A stretch of DNA of 64,000 bases, taken from contig JBQTGY010000019.1 of the NCBI GenBank assembly GCA_052390415.1, forward strand, positions 4,037-68,036, written 5' to 3'. This document shows positions 18,341 through 25,402 of the stretch, one piece after another. The notes under the pieces were generated by a model. The model was not told the origin of the DNA. It saw nothing but the letters and a program-made list of their open reading frames with translations, and ran no database searches. The translations under genes and the position numbers were made by a program. The stretch is from JANNWF01 sp052390415 (GTDB taxonomy: Bacteria; Pseudomonadota; Gammaproteobacteria; Xanthomonadales; Xanthomonadaceae). Each line of letters opens with the position of its first letter. Within the stretch, counting starts at the first letter, position 1.

Positions 18341-19138
18341 ATGAGCATTCCAACTGACGTCCGAGCCGAGATTCTCACGCGCATGCGCCGTGCCGAGCAG
18401 GAGCACGGCGTGCGCATTCTGCTGGCCGTCGAGTCGGGCAGCCGCGCATGGGGTTTTGAGTCGCCCAACAGCGACTTCGATGCCCGCTTCATCTACGCCC
18501 ACCCGAAGCAGTGGTACGTTTCGGTCGGGTTGGAAGAGCAGCGCGACGTCATCGAGTACCCCATCGTTGACGACATCGACCTGAACGGCTGGGACGTGCG
18601 CAAGGCCTTGCGCCTGTTCTGGAAGTCCAACCCAGCCTTCGTCGAATGGATCCAGTCGCCCATCATCTACGGCCAGCACGGTTGTTTCGCCGAGCGCGTG
18701 CGCCAGCTGTTGCCGCAGGTCTATTCCTGTGAGCGCGGCGTGTACCACTACCGAAGCATGGCGAAGACCAACTATCGCGGCTATCTCAGAGGCGAGTTGG
18801 TGCCGTTGAAAAAGTACTTCTATGTCCTGCGACCGCTGCTGTCGGTGCGTTGGCTGGAGCGCTACCAGCACGCCGCGCCGATCGAGTTCGAGAAGCTGCT
18901 GCACCTCATCGACGGCGAGCATGCGTTGCTGGATGCCATCCACGAGTTACTGACGCAGAAGCGCCAGACGCCGGAGTTGGGACTGGCACCGGCTGTTCCC
19001 TGCATCAACGCGTTCATAGAGCGGGAGCTCGACAGGCTGGAGGCACTCAAGCCGCCTGAGATCCGGCGCGGGGATGTGCTGCCATGCTTGAACGAGGTGT
19101 TCCACGCTGTGCTCGACGAGGAGCGCGTGCGGGACTGA
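18341..19138 (+). CDS. RlaP/YcgL-type nucleotidyltransferase (COG3541-like)
   Basis: This 265-residue protein has the polymerase-beta superfamily nucleotidyltransferase signature ESGSRAWGFESPNSDFDARF. The GS motif falls at residues 33-34 and the metal-binding Asp pair at 45 and 47. The rest fits the RlaP/YcgL group (Pfam RlaP, named for association with RNA ligases and RNA repair), for example RGYLRGELVPLKKYFYVLRP. AGGA lies seven bases before ATG 18341. It is a single-gene unit after dapE, with an unrelated ATPase downstream. The substrate is unknown. A Pnkp fragment 5 kb away suggests a past RNA-repair context. Confidence 0.82.
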   Translation: MSIPTDVRAEILTRMRRAEQEHGVRILLAVESGSRAWGFESPNSDFDARFIYAHPKQWYVSVGLEEQRDVIEYPIVDDIDLNGWDVRKALRLFWKSNPAFVEWIQSPIIYGQHGCFAERVRQLLPQVYSCERGVYHYRSMAKTNYRGYLRGELVPLKKYFYVLRPLLSVRWLERYQHAAPIEFEKLLHLIDGEHALLDAIHELLTQKRQTPELGLAPAVPCINAFIERELDRLEALKPPEIRRGDVLPCLNEVFHAVLDEERVRD

Positions 19139-19370
19139 AGTTCATTACGCCATCGAGTGGAGGACTACGCGGAGTTTGTGCAGCTGCGCAGGAATGCTTG
19201 CACTGGTTTCGCAGGCGAGCTGCAAGAGGCAGCATCGCTGCGGAGCCAGACTGCTGATGGCTCGCACCTGAGGGAGCCATTGCTGCGTTGTCCTGGATTT
19301 CGCGCTGGCGGCCCCAAAGTGCTTCGCATACTCTCAGGGGCATCCCCAGACTGTTGTCTTTGACCAAACA

Positions 19371-20129
19371 ATGGCGCGCCCGCTCAAAGCCTCCGTCATT
19401 GGCAGCCCGTTTCTCAGTCACATCGAGCTGCGCGAAGATCGGATCCTGGACGGTAAGTATCCTTTCACCATCCCGTCGATCATGCGCGGACTGCCGCTGA
19501 CTCTGAGCACGCCGGTCACATTCCTAGTGGGCGAAAATGGCTCCGGCAAGTCCACCTTGCTTGAGGCGTTGGCTTGGGCACTTGGGTTCAGTGACCAAGG
19601 CGGTGACCGCAGCAATGCCTATGCCGAAGGCGCCGACGGCCACGCGTTGGGACGGGCGCTTGCTCTCGGCTGGCGCAAGCGCGTCAGTGGCGGGTTCTTC
19701 TTGCGGGCGGAGACGTTCTTCAACTACGCCCGCCATCTGGAAGACCTAGGAAGTTCGTTCCAGCTCTACGAGGGCGTGCCGCTAAACCAACGCTCACACG
19801 GTGAAGCGTTCCTGGCGCTTTTCCAGAATCGGTTCGAGGACGGAACCTACCTGCTAGACGAACCCGAGGCCGCACTTTCCCCGAGTCGCCAGCTCACGTT
19901 TCTGTCCGTGCTGCATGACCTGGCGCAGAGCCGCGCCGCGCAGCTGATCATTGCTACCCATTCGCCGATTCTGCTGACGCTGCCAGGCGCGCGAGTGTTG
20001 CACTGCGATAGTGCTGGGATTGAGGAGGTCGACTATCGGGACACCGAGCATTTTCAGCTCACGAAGGACTTCCTGAACGCGCCGGAGCGCTATTTTCGAC
20101 ACCTGTTCAATGCGGAAGAAGACGCCTGA
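19371..20129 (+). CDS. ABC/SMC-type AAA ATPase (COG3910-like)
   Basis: This 252-residue soluble ATPase has Walker A GENGSGKST at residues 54-62 and Walker B YLLDEPEAALSPSRQL. It also has the switch motif IATHSPILLTLPGA. No membrane domain is present. The fold resembles stand-alone overcoming-lysogenisation/RecF-like ATPases annotated as COG3910 predicted ATPases, often single genes of unknown role. The region between the Walker motifs (FFLRAETFFNYARHLED) matches that group. The start ATG has no clear ribosome-binding site. It converges on the ClpS-AAA gene with only 10 bp between stops. Confidence 0.8.
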   Translation: MARPLKASVIGSPFLSHIELREDRILDGKYPFTIPSIMRGLPLTLSTPVTFLVGENGSGKSTLLEALAWALGFSDQGGDRSNAYAEGADGHALGRALALGWRKRVSGGFFLRAETFFNYARHLEDLGSSFQLYEGVPLNQRSHGEAFLALFQNRFEDGTYLLDEPEAALSPSRQLTFLSVLHDLAQSRAAQLIIATHSPILLTLPGARVLHCDSAGIEEVDYRDTEHFQLTKDFLNAPERYFRHLFNAEEDA

Positions 20130-20139
20130 AGGCTGGCCT

Positions 20140-21765
20140 TCACTCTCCAGCAGCCGCTCCACCTCCCAGCAAACGCAAGCTCAGACCATCGCGTTCGGAG
20201 AGCATTTCCTCGAGCACAACATCCAGATCCTCCGCGGTGACTTGGCGGGGATGACAAGCGCTGATCGATTGCTGGGCGAGGCGACGCGCAATCTCCTTGA
20301 TGAAGGCCGCGCTGACGCCCGCAGTGCGTTCAACCAGCTTGTCGAAGCTTGCCTGGTCGATGGTCAACGTGCCGCCATACAGCCGAAGCAGGCGCCCTCG
20401 GCAGTTCGCGTCTGGCACCGGCACTTCGATGGCATGGTCGATTCGGCCGGGTCGCTGAATCAAGGCGGCTTCAAGAGTGTGCGGACGATTGGTGGTCATG
20501 ATGACGAAGATCTCGGCGTCAGGCCGCAGTCCGTCCATTTCGTTGAGCAGTCGATTGAGCATCACTTCATCGCAAGCCGAATTCATGTCGTCACGTTGGC
20601 GAGCGATCAGATCGGCATCTTCGATCACGATGATGGACGGCGCGAACAGCCTTGCGAGTCGAAAGTAGATCGCGATCAGCCCGATCTGCTCGGCCGTCAC
20701 CAGAAACGTTGTGTGGTCGCTCAGCCGCTCTGCCAGATAGCGGATCGTGTGGGTCTTGCCGGTGCCGGGTGGCCCATACAGCAGCACGCCTTTTCGACCG
20801 GACTGGCCCAGCCCCTTGAGGGTAGCGCGTTCGGCCGCAAAGCGGATCAGGTGACGCTCCAGTGACTCCTTCACAGAATCCGGAAGAACAAGTTCATGCT
20901 CGGCGACTGGCGTCCGGAAGTGGACAGTCAAGGAGTTCGCGGCGGTACCGCGAAATGATTCGCTCGCCTCCAGCGACAGCACTTTGCCGCGATAGCTCCG
21001 GCCCTGCGCAACTGCCTTCTCGATTGCATCAAGCATGGCGCCCGTTTGTGAGGCGGCTTCTTCGCCTGGAGGCGCAAGCAACTCCACGCTGAGCTGCAGG
21101 CTCTCCGTGTGGTCCGAGCGAAGATTGACCCACACCGCCAAAGGTGATCTCGCATCGTCAATCAGCGAAAGGCAATTGGTCGCGAGGCGCACGGGTTGCC
21201 CCTCCCCGATGTCGATATCCTCGAATTGCAGGGCACCGATCAACTTCGCTTGATCGCGCTCAGAGATCAGCGAAGCCATGTCTGAAGCTTCATAGCGACT
21301 GCGACTGTGGATCCCCACGCGACGCGCGCCGTTCGTCAATGCGTCGAGCGCCGTTTGCACATCCACACGCAGATAGGCCGGAAATTCGCGTTTGACGATA
21401 ACGAGAGAATCTGCGGACCAAGCGCCAAAGTGCTCGCTCAGGACGTGATGCGCCTTCCTGACCACGCGAGGTGCCACTGGTGCCGCCTGCTCTGTCGGGG
21501 CTTCCAACTCGACGCGAAGTCGGTGACACCCGTAGGCAGGTGCCAGCCGCATCATCTCGTCATGTATGGACTGCGCGATCACCGATGTCCACGGGCCCAG
21601 CTGCGCACTTCCATTTCGCCCGATATGTCGCGCCCAACCCTGTGCGTTGTCCCGTCCAAACCCGACGCATCGACGCAGCAGTTCCACAACCCCGTCGAAC
21701 GGCGAGTCGTCATCATCGTACACGGTGATGTGGTAATCATTGGTCCAGCCGGGGATGTCCTTCAT
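20140..21765 (-). CDS. ClpS-like N-degron domain fused to AAA+ ATPase
   Basis: This is a 541-residue protein in three parts. Residues 11-88 align without gaps to the ClpS adaptor: YHITVYDDDDSPFDGVVELL matches E. coli [20 protein letters not shown], and GSAQLGPWTSVIAQ matches GKAICGVFTAEVAE. The E. coli Asp35/Asp36 pair is kept (D18, D19), but His66 is Gly49, with a His two residues earlier. Residues 90-300 are a mixed linker. Residues about 300-520 are a AAA module with Walker A GPPGTGKT (331-338), Walker B SIIVIEDADL, sensor-1 TTNRP and RPGRID. The order of the acidic pair (ED) recalls Bcs1-type Walker B. It is monocistronic. The function as an N-degron unfoldase is inferred. Confidence 0.82.
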   Translation of the reverse strand: MKDIPGWTNDYHITVYDDDDSPFDGVVELLRRCVGFGRDNAQGWARHIGRNGSAQLGPWTSVIAQSIHDEMMRLAPAYGCHRLRVELEAPTEQAAPVAPRVVRKAHHVLSEHFGAWSADSLVIVKREFPAYLRVDVQTALDALTNGARRVGIHSRSRYEASDMASLISERDQAKLIGALQFEDIDIGEGQPVRLATNCLSLIDDARSPLAVWVNLRSDHTESLQLSVELLAPPGEEAASQTGAMLDAIEKAVAQGRSYRGKVLSLEASESFRGTAANSLTVHFRTPVAEHELVLPDSVKESLERHLIRFAAERATLKGLGQSGRKGVLLYGPPGTGKTHTIRYLAERLSDHTTFLVTAEQIGLIAIYFRLARLFAPSIIVIEDADLIARQRDDMNSACDEVMLNRLLNEMDGLRPDAEIFVIMTTNRPHTLEAALIQRPGRIDHAIEVPVPDANCRGRLLRLYGGTLTIDQASFDKLVERTAGVSAAFIKEIARRLAQQSISACHPRQVTAEDLDVVLEEMLSERDGLSLRLLGGGAAAGE

Positions 21766-21801
21766 TGCGGCGTTGAATGAGCTGAATACGGCCGTTGGAT
21801 T

Positions 21802-21999
21802 CTACCGGTGAATCGTTGCTCCACACTGGTCAGCGCAACGTCCGGTGTTAGCTCGAACCTGACGACATTGAGGCAGTTCCTGGCGCAACTCGGCTAAGGG
21901 CGAATGCTCCGCCCCCACGGATTCGCCGTTACGCGATGGCAAGGCGCCGATGTCGCGCTTGGCGTCGCGTTCCAGCAGTTCCTGCTCGCTCAATGGCAT
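21802..21999 (-). pseudogene. possible antitoxin (HTH-type) remnant downstream of hipA
   Basis: This 65-codon ORF opens MPLSEQELLERDAKRDIGA, similar in style to the N-termini of small HigA/YiaG-type antitoxins. It has a strong AAGGAG seven bases before its ATG. After about 20 residues it loses family character and lacks the helix-turn-helix region, so I read it as a decayed antitoxin. A short upstream reading frame ends in TGA just before the ATG and could be the tail of a lost toxin gene. The 395-bp stretch between the AAA gene and hipA holds nothing else I can support. Confidence 0.3.
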
Positions 22000-22161
22000 G
22001 TCATATCTCCTTCATGATCTGCCGCATGACGCTGGCGGCAATGGTGTCGCGCGCACTCTTGGAATAATGCAACCGTCGGGTACGAAAGCGCCCGCGCCTT
22101 TGGCGATGTCTACGCATTGCAAGCACCTTGCGGAGGACTAGGCGTCGCCGACGCGGGTGCC

Positions 22162-23445
22162 TCAGGGTCGTGCCGCCTCCACCTGCTTCATCCCAATATC
22201 GGCAGCTCGACGAAACGCCGTCGCCACGCGATCACATTCGCGCGTAGCCACGCCTAGGGCTTCAAAGGCGACCCGCCAAGACCGGACTACAGCGACTATC
22301 GAGGTGATGATCTCAACGGCCGCGGGCTTCGAGAGCCCAAATTGTGCGCATTGACTGAGTGCATTGTCGAGGGTCGCCAGGCGACCCTGCGCACCGATGC
22401 TGATCGCGAGGAAGCGCTCTGTTCCCAGCATCGGACGCGGCACCACATCGTAGAGCGGGCTCAGTCGCCAGCCACCGCCGGTCGCGTCGTACAAGAATGC
22501 GTGATTGCGCAGGTGATCGTCATCGTTGGTGATCAGGATGTTGAACACCATTCGCCGATACAGCTCTGTCCGGTCAGCTTGAATCTGACCACTGACACCG
22601 AACTGTTCGATGACGCGGCAAAGGTCGACATAGCTAGCGTTTCTATCCAGCTCGTGCAGACCCAGCATGGTGAGGGCGCTGACCATGTGCGTCTTCGGGT
22701 AGCCCTCTGCTTCGTCGCCGCGGTCGAAGCGTTCGATCAGCATCACATCGCGACCGTCGCCAAGTTTCACGTGCTGCGTACGCGGCACCTGTATCCCGGC
22801 CTGTCGCGCCAGCTCGAGGCTGGCGCGTTCGATCACCGGAACATTGAACCCGTCGTTGCGAGCCGGGAACTTCGCCACCCACTGGCGGCCGTCATGCCGT
22901 ATCGCCGACTTCGGCCGCGCGCCGCCCAGGGTCGGCGCACCTAGAAAAATCATCTCCAGGTGGGCGGGTACCGGCTCGCCATCTGCGATGCGGTCGGCGG
23001 CCTGCACCAGGTGATCGAGATCGACACTGCCGGGCAGTGGCCCGGGCATGGCGCGCGCGTTCACCGCCGTTCGAACATCCAGCGCGCCGGTTCGATTGTC
23101 GCCCGCGTGGTCGAGATACGCCGACTCCGGGAGACTGTCCGGCGGAGCCCTCAGCTTGTTCTCAATGACCCGCCTGCCCCACAGGTCAGGGCTCGCGTCT
23201 CGCAGTGCCCCGAACAGGACCAGTCCGTTCGCCGGCGTGATCGTTGTTCGCCGTGCGCTGGCATCCAGCGGCAGCGACTTGGGATCGACCGGGATGCGCT
23301 TGGGCCGCGCGAGATAGTTGCGCCCGTACGCGAACCGTGACGCCAGCGTCTCACGCCCCTCTTCCACAAGCGTCAGGGCACCCGCCGGCACGGCCTCCCG
23401 CTCGCCCGGCAGGTGCGCAAACACATAGCGGAGAACGTCGGTCAT
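22162..23445 (-). CDS. hipA: HipA-family serine/threonine kinase toxin
   Basis: HipA toxins phosphorylate targets such as glutamyl-tRNA synthetase and induce dormancy. The 427-residue protein has the N-terminal HipA coupling domain (RFAYGRNYLARPKRIPVDP), GGARPKSAI in the ATP-binding lobe, the catalytic loop ITNDDDHLRNHAFL (Asp and Asn) near residue 310, and the metal-binding LSPLYDVVPRP. Catalytic residues look intact, so the kinase should be active. It follows the HTH antitoxin gene by 15 bp. Length is usual for the family. Confidence 0.92.
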   Translation of the reverse strand: MTDVLRYVFAHLPGEREAVPAGALTLVEEGRETLASRFAYGRNYLARPKRIPVDPKSLPLDASARRTTITPANGLVLFGALRDASPDLWGRRVIENKLRAPPDSLPESAYLDHAGDNRTGALDVRTAVNARAMPGPLPGSVDLDHLVQAADRIADGEPVPAHLEMIFLGAPTLGGARPKSAIRHDGRQWVAKFPARNDGFNVPVIERASLELARQAGIQVPRTQHVKLGDGRDVMLIERFDRGDEAEGYPKTHMVSALTMLGLHELDRNASYVDLCRVIEQFGVSGQIQADRTELYRRMVFNILITNDDDHLRNHAFLYDATGGGWRLSPLYDVVPRPMLGTERFLAISIGAQGRLATLDNALSQCAQFGLSKPAAVEIITSIVAVVRSWRVAFEALGVATRECDRVATAFRRAADIGMKQVEAARP

Positions 23446-23460
23446 CGCAAAAGGTTCAAG

Positions 23461-23784
23461 CTAGAAATCCAAATCTGGCGCGCGGGTGCTGCCCGCTCTC
23501 TTCGGTGCCGCTTCCCTCAAGAGGGCCTCAGTGAGCGGGTCTCGCAGCGCCTCCAGCAGTTCCAATTGGCCGAGCGCCTCCATGGCGTTGAGCCACACCC
23601 ACAGCGCCACGCCAGGCTCGCCGCGTTCGAGCCGATGGATGCTGCCGGGACTCACCCGCGCCCGTTCGGCGAGGTCGGCCTGAGTCATGTTGCGGGCCAG
23701 ACGCGCGCGCTGAACGAGGCCCGCCAACTGCTTGGTCGCGCGCTGCCCTCGCGGGGTAATGATGCTGGTGCCCTTGCCCTTCAT
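23461..23784 (-). CDS. hipB: HipB-type helix-turn-helix antitoxin
   Basis: This 107-residue XRE-family protein has an HTH at about residues 34-60 (MTQADLAERARVSPGSIHRL). Its C-terminal helical region leads into a basic, probably flexible tail. It directly precedes hipA on the same strand, so it is the partner antitoxin and autorepressor of a hipBA module. The ATG at 23784 lies close behind a -10-like TATATA, so the mRNA may be nearly leaderless. Cognate HipB proteins bind paired palindromes in their own promoter. Confidence 0.88.
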   Translation of the reverse strand: MKGKGTSIITPRGQRATKQLAGLVQRARLARNMTQADLAERARVSPGSIHRLERGEPGVALWVWLNAMEALGQLELLEALRDPLTEALLREAAPKRAGSTRAPDLDF

Positions 23785-23838
23785 CTGTACATTTATATAC
23801 CTAAAGTGCCTTTGTTTGCATATTTATGTAAATTGCAT
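23785..23838 (-). promoter_or_regulatory. AT-rich hipBA promoter/operator
   Basis: This short AT-rich island in high-GC DNA lies immediately upstream of hipB. On the minus strand it has TATATAAAT close to the start codon. An imperfect inverted repeat is formed by TACATAAATATG and TATATAAATGTA (9 of 12 positions pair). The -35 is weak. Its position fits a HipB autoregulatory operator. The inference rests on location and symmetry only. Confidence 0.4.
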
Positions 23839-23840
23839 GA

Positions 23841-23870
23841 CCGCAGACCGCAGACCGCAGACCGCAGACC
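23841..23870. repeat. (CCGCAGA)4 tandem microsatellite
   Basis: Four perfect copies of the 7-base unit CCGCAGA, plus two bases, lie between the hipBA promoter and the Pnkp fragment. The unit length is not a multiple of three, so if it fell in a reading frame slippage would shift it. Here it lies outside any supported gene but upstream of hipBA, where copy number could alter promoter spacing. Confidence 0.85.
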
Positions 23871-23946
23871 AGAGCAGGGCCAATCAGGAGAAGGGATGGT
23901 CAGGACGTTGGCAATTTGCGTCCAGCGCTCTGCACCCACGATGCCT

Positions 23947-24297
23947 TCACAGCCGCGGATCAATCGGCTCGCTCTCCAGAGCCAGCACCCCGAACACGCA
24001 CTCATGCACGCGATACAGAGGTTCGCGTTCGACGAAGCGATGCAGCGCTTCAAAGCCGAGCGCGAATTCGCGGAGCGCCAAGGCTCGCTTCGGAGCCAGC
24101 GCGCGATGGCGCAGGCGGACGAGGTTCGCTGGCTCCGTATAGGTGGGCCCGTAGATGATGCGCAGGTACTCGCGGCCACGGCACTTGATGGCGGGCTGCA
24201 ACAGGCCCTTCTTGCCGTGCACCAGGCCGTCGATCGAGTCGTACCTCGGAACGCCACCGATTAAGATGCCGTCTTGCTCGAAAGTCGAGGGTTCTGA
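23947..24297 (-). pseudogene. C-terminal fragment of polynucleotide kinase-phosphatase (Pnkp)
   Basis: About 115 codons, open from just after a stop at 24298-24300, match the C-terminal end of bacterial Pnkp (the ligase-like part of the Pnkp/Hen1 RNA repair pathway). Recognisable segments are DGLVHGKKGLLQPAIKCRG, EYLRIIYGPTYTEPANL and HECVFGVLALESEPIDPRL. The kinase, phosphatase and most of the adenylyltransferase domain are missing and no start codon with a ribosome-binding site is seen. I read it as a truncated relic. Family assignment is from remembered sequence character. The rest of 23871-24338 shows no gene. Confidence 0.6.
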
Positions 24298-24338
24298 TCA
24301 TCAATTCGCTCATTTCAGTTCTGACCCGTGCACCCCTT

Positions 24339-25310
24339 TTGCTCACCTGGATGGTGCTGGCCGCGCTGCTGCAAGCGACGGCTGTGCAGGCCAGAATCCG
24401 GGTGCTGCCAGCCAGTGTGGAGATCGGGATGGCGGATGCCATCGTGATCGGCACCGCCAATCAATTCCATGCTGGTGGCACCTCGGAGCCACACCAGGTC
24501 ACTTTTGCCGTGCATCGTTACTTGCGAGGTTCCGGACCGCTGAAAGAGGTGCTGGTGAGTCTGCCGTGGGGTGGCGAACTTGAGGAGCGCCCCGGTGCGT
24601 CCGCAACAAAACGTTGTGCGCAACCAGTGGAAGACAACGTCGCAGAGGACGAGGCCCATGAGCTGGAGCGGATTCAGGTTATCGGGGGCAGCGCACCGGG
24701 AATCCGCTGCGGTGAGCGCTATGTCTTGTTTCTCGGGGTTCAACCGGGTAGCGAATACAAACTGCAGCGGGCCTTTGCCACCCACGACCGCCAGCGTTTG
24801 CGCACACTTCGCCAGCTGTTGCCGCATGTGCCGCCGTGGGGCCCACCCACTCGGGGCCTGGCGGCACTGATCGTCACGGACACCCCGCGCGCGGCGCAAG
24901 GTGAGGACATCGAACTGTCACTTGGCCTCAGGAATATGGGCGATGCCCCGATTCAGCTGCATTTCGGCGGCACCCGCAAACAACGCTCGCACACCACGCT
25001 CGACATCGTCGGCCCGCGCGGCGTGAAGGTCGCTGCGCAGCCGCATCCCGCCCTGACGGAGCGCAGTTTCGAGGAATTCTTCGCGCACCAAAGCGAGGTG
25101 AAAACGTTCACCTTGGAGCCCGGGCAGACCACGTTTTTGCCCATGGAATCCATCAACTCCGCCCGCGCAGGCTGGGGCTACAAAGAAGACTTCGACTTCC
25201 ATTTTTATCCGCTGCCAGCCCGCGGCCGCTATCGCATCGTCGCAACGGCGCGCCGATTCCTGCCCGATGCAGCGCCACAGACACCGCCGCTGCGGGTGGT
25301 TGTCGATTGA
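24339..25310 (+). CDS. exported protein of unknown function
   Basis: The 323-residue protein is not recognised. The N-terminus is a hydrophobic export-type segment (LTWMVLAALLQATAVQA) ending in an AQA-like cleavage site. The start is TTG 24339 or ATG 24351. The body has a beta-rich look, with one paired Cys region (KRCAQPV, GIRCGERY). A C-terminal part is reminiscent of Ig-like intracellular-proteinase-inhibitor folds (IELSLGLRNMGDAPIQLHFG and YRIVATARRFLP). It is probably periplasmic. It lies 92 bp upstream of a large lipoprotein gene on the same strand and may be co-expressed with it. Confidence 0.75.
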   Translation: MLTWMVLAALLQATAVQARIRVLPASVEIGMADAIVIGTANQFHAGGTSEPHQVTFAVHRYLRGSGPLKEVLVSLPWGGELEERPGASATKRCAQPVEDNVAEDEAHELERIQVIGGSAPGIRCGERYVLFLGVQPGSEYKLQRAFATHDRQRLRTLRQLLPHVPPWGPPTRGLAALIVTDTPRAAQGEDIELSLGLRNMGDAPIQLHFGGTRKQRSHTTLDIVGPRGVKVAAQPHPALTERSFEEFFAHQSEVKTFTLEPGQTTFLPMESINSARAGWGYKEDFDFHFYPLPARGRYRIVATARRFLPDAAPQTPPLRVVVD

Positions 25311-25402
25311 GTCTGACGCGGCAATCCACCAACAAACGCACGAGCCTACGTTTGACGACGTGAAGTTGCCAAACTACCCACGGCCCTCCCACGAAAACTC
25401 GG

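Noticed and set aside
21840..21900. Possible integron attC-like GTTAGCT...GGCTAAG
   Set aside because: The core sites do not pair properly and no integrase or cassette array is present.
23841..23870. Heptamer repeat considered as CRISPR
   Set aside because: Units are 7 bases and directly adjacent with no spacers; no cas genes are present.
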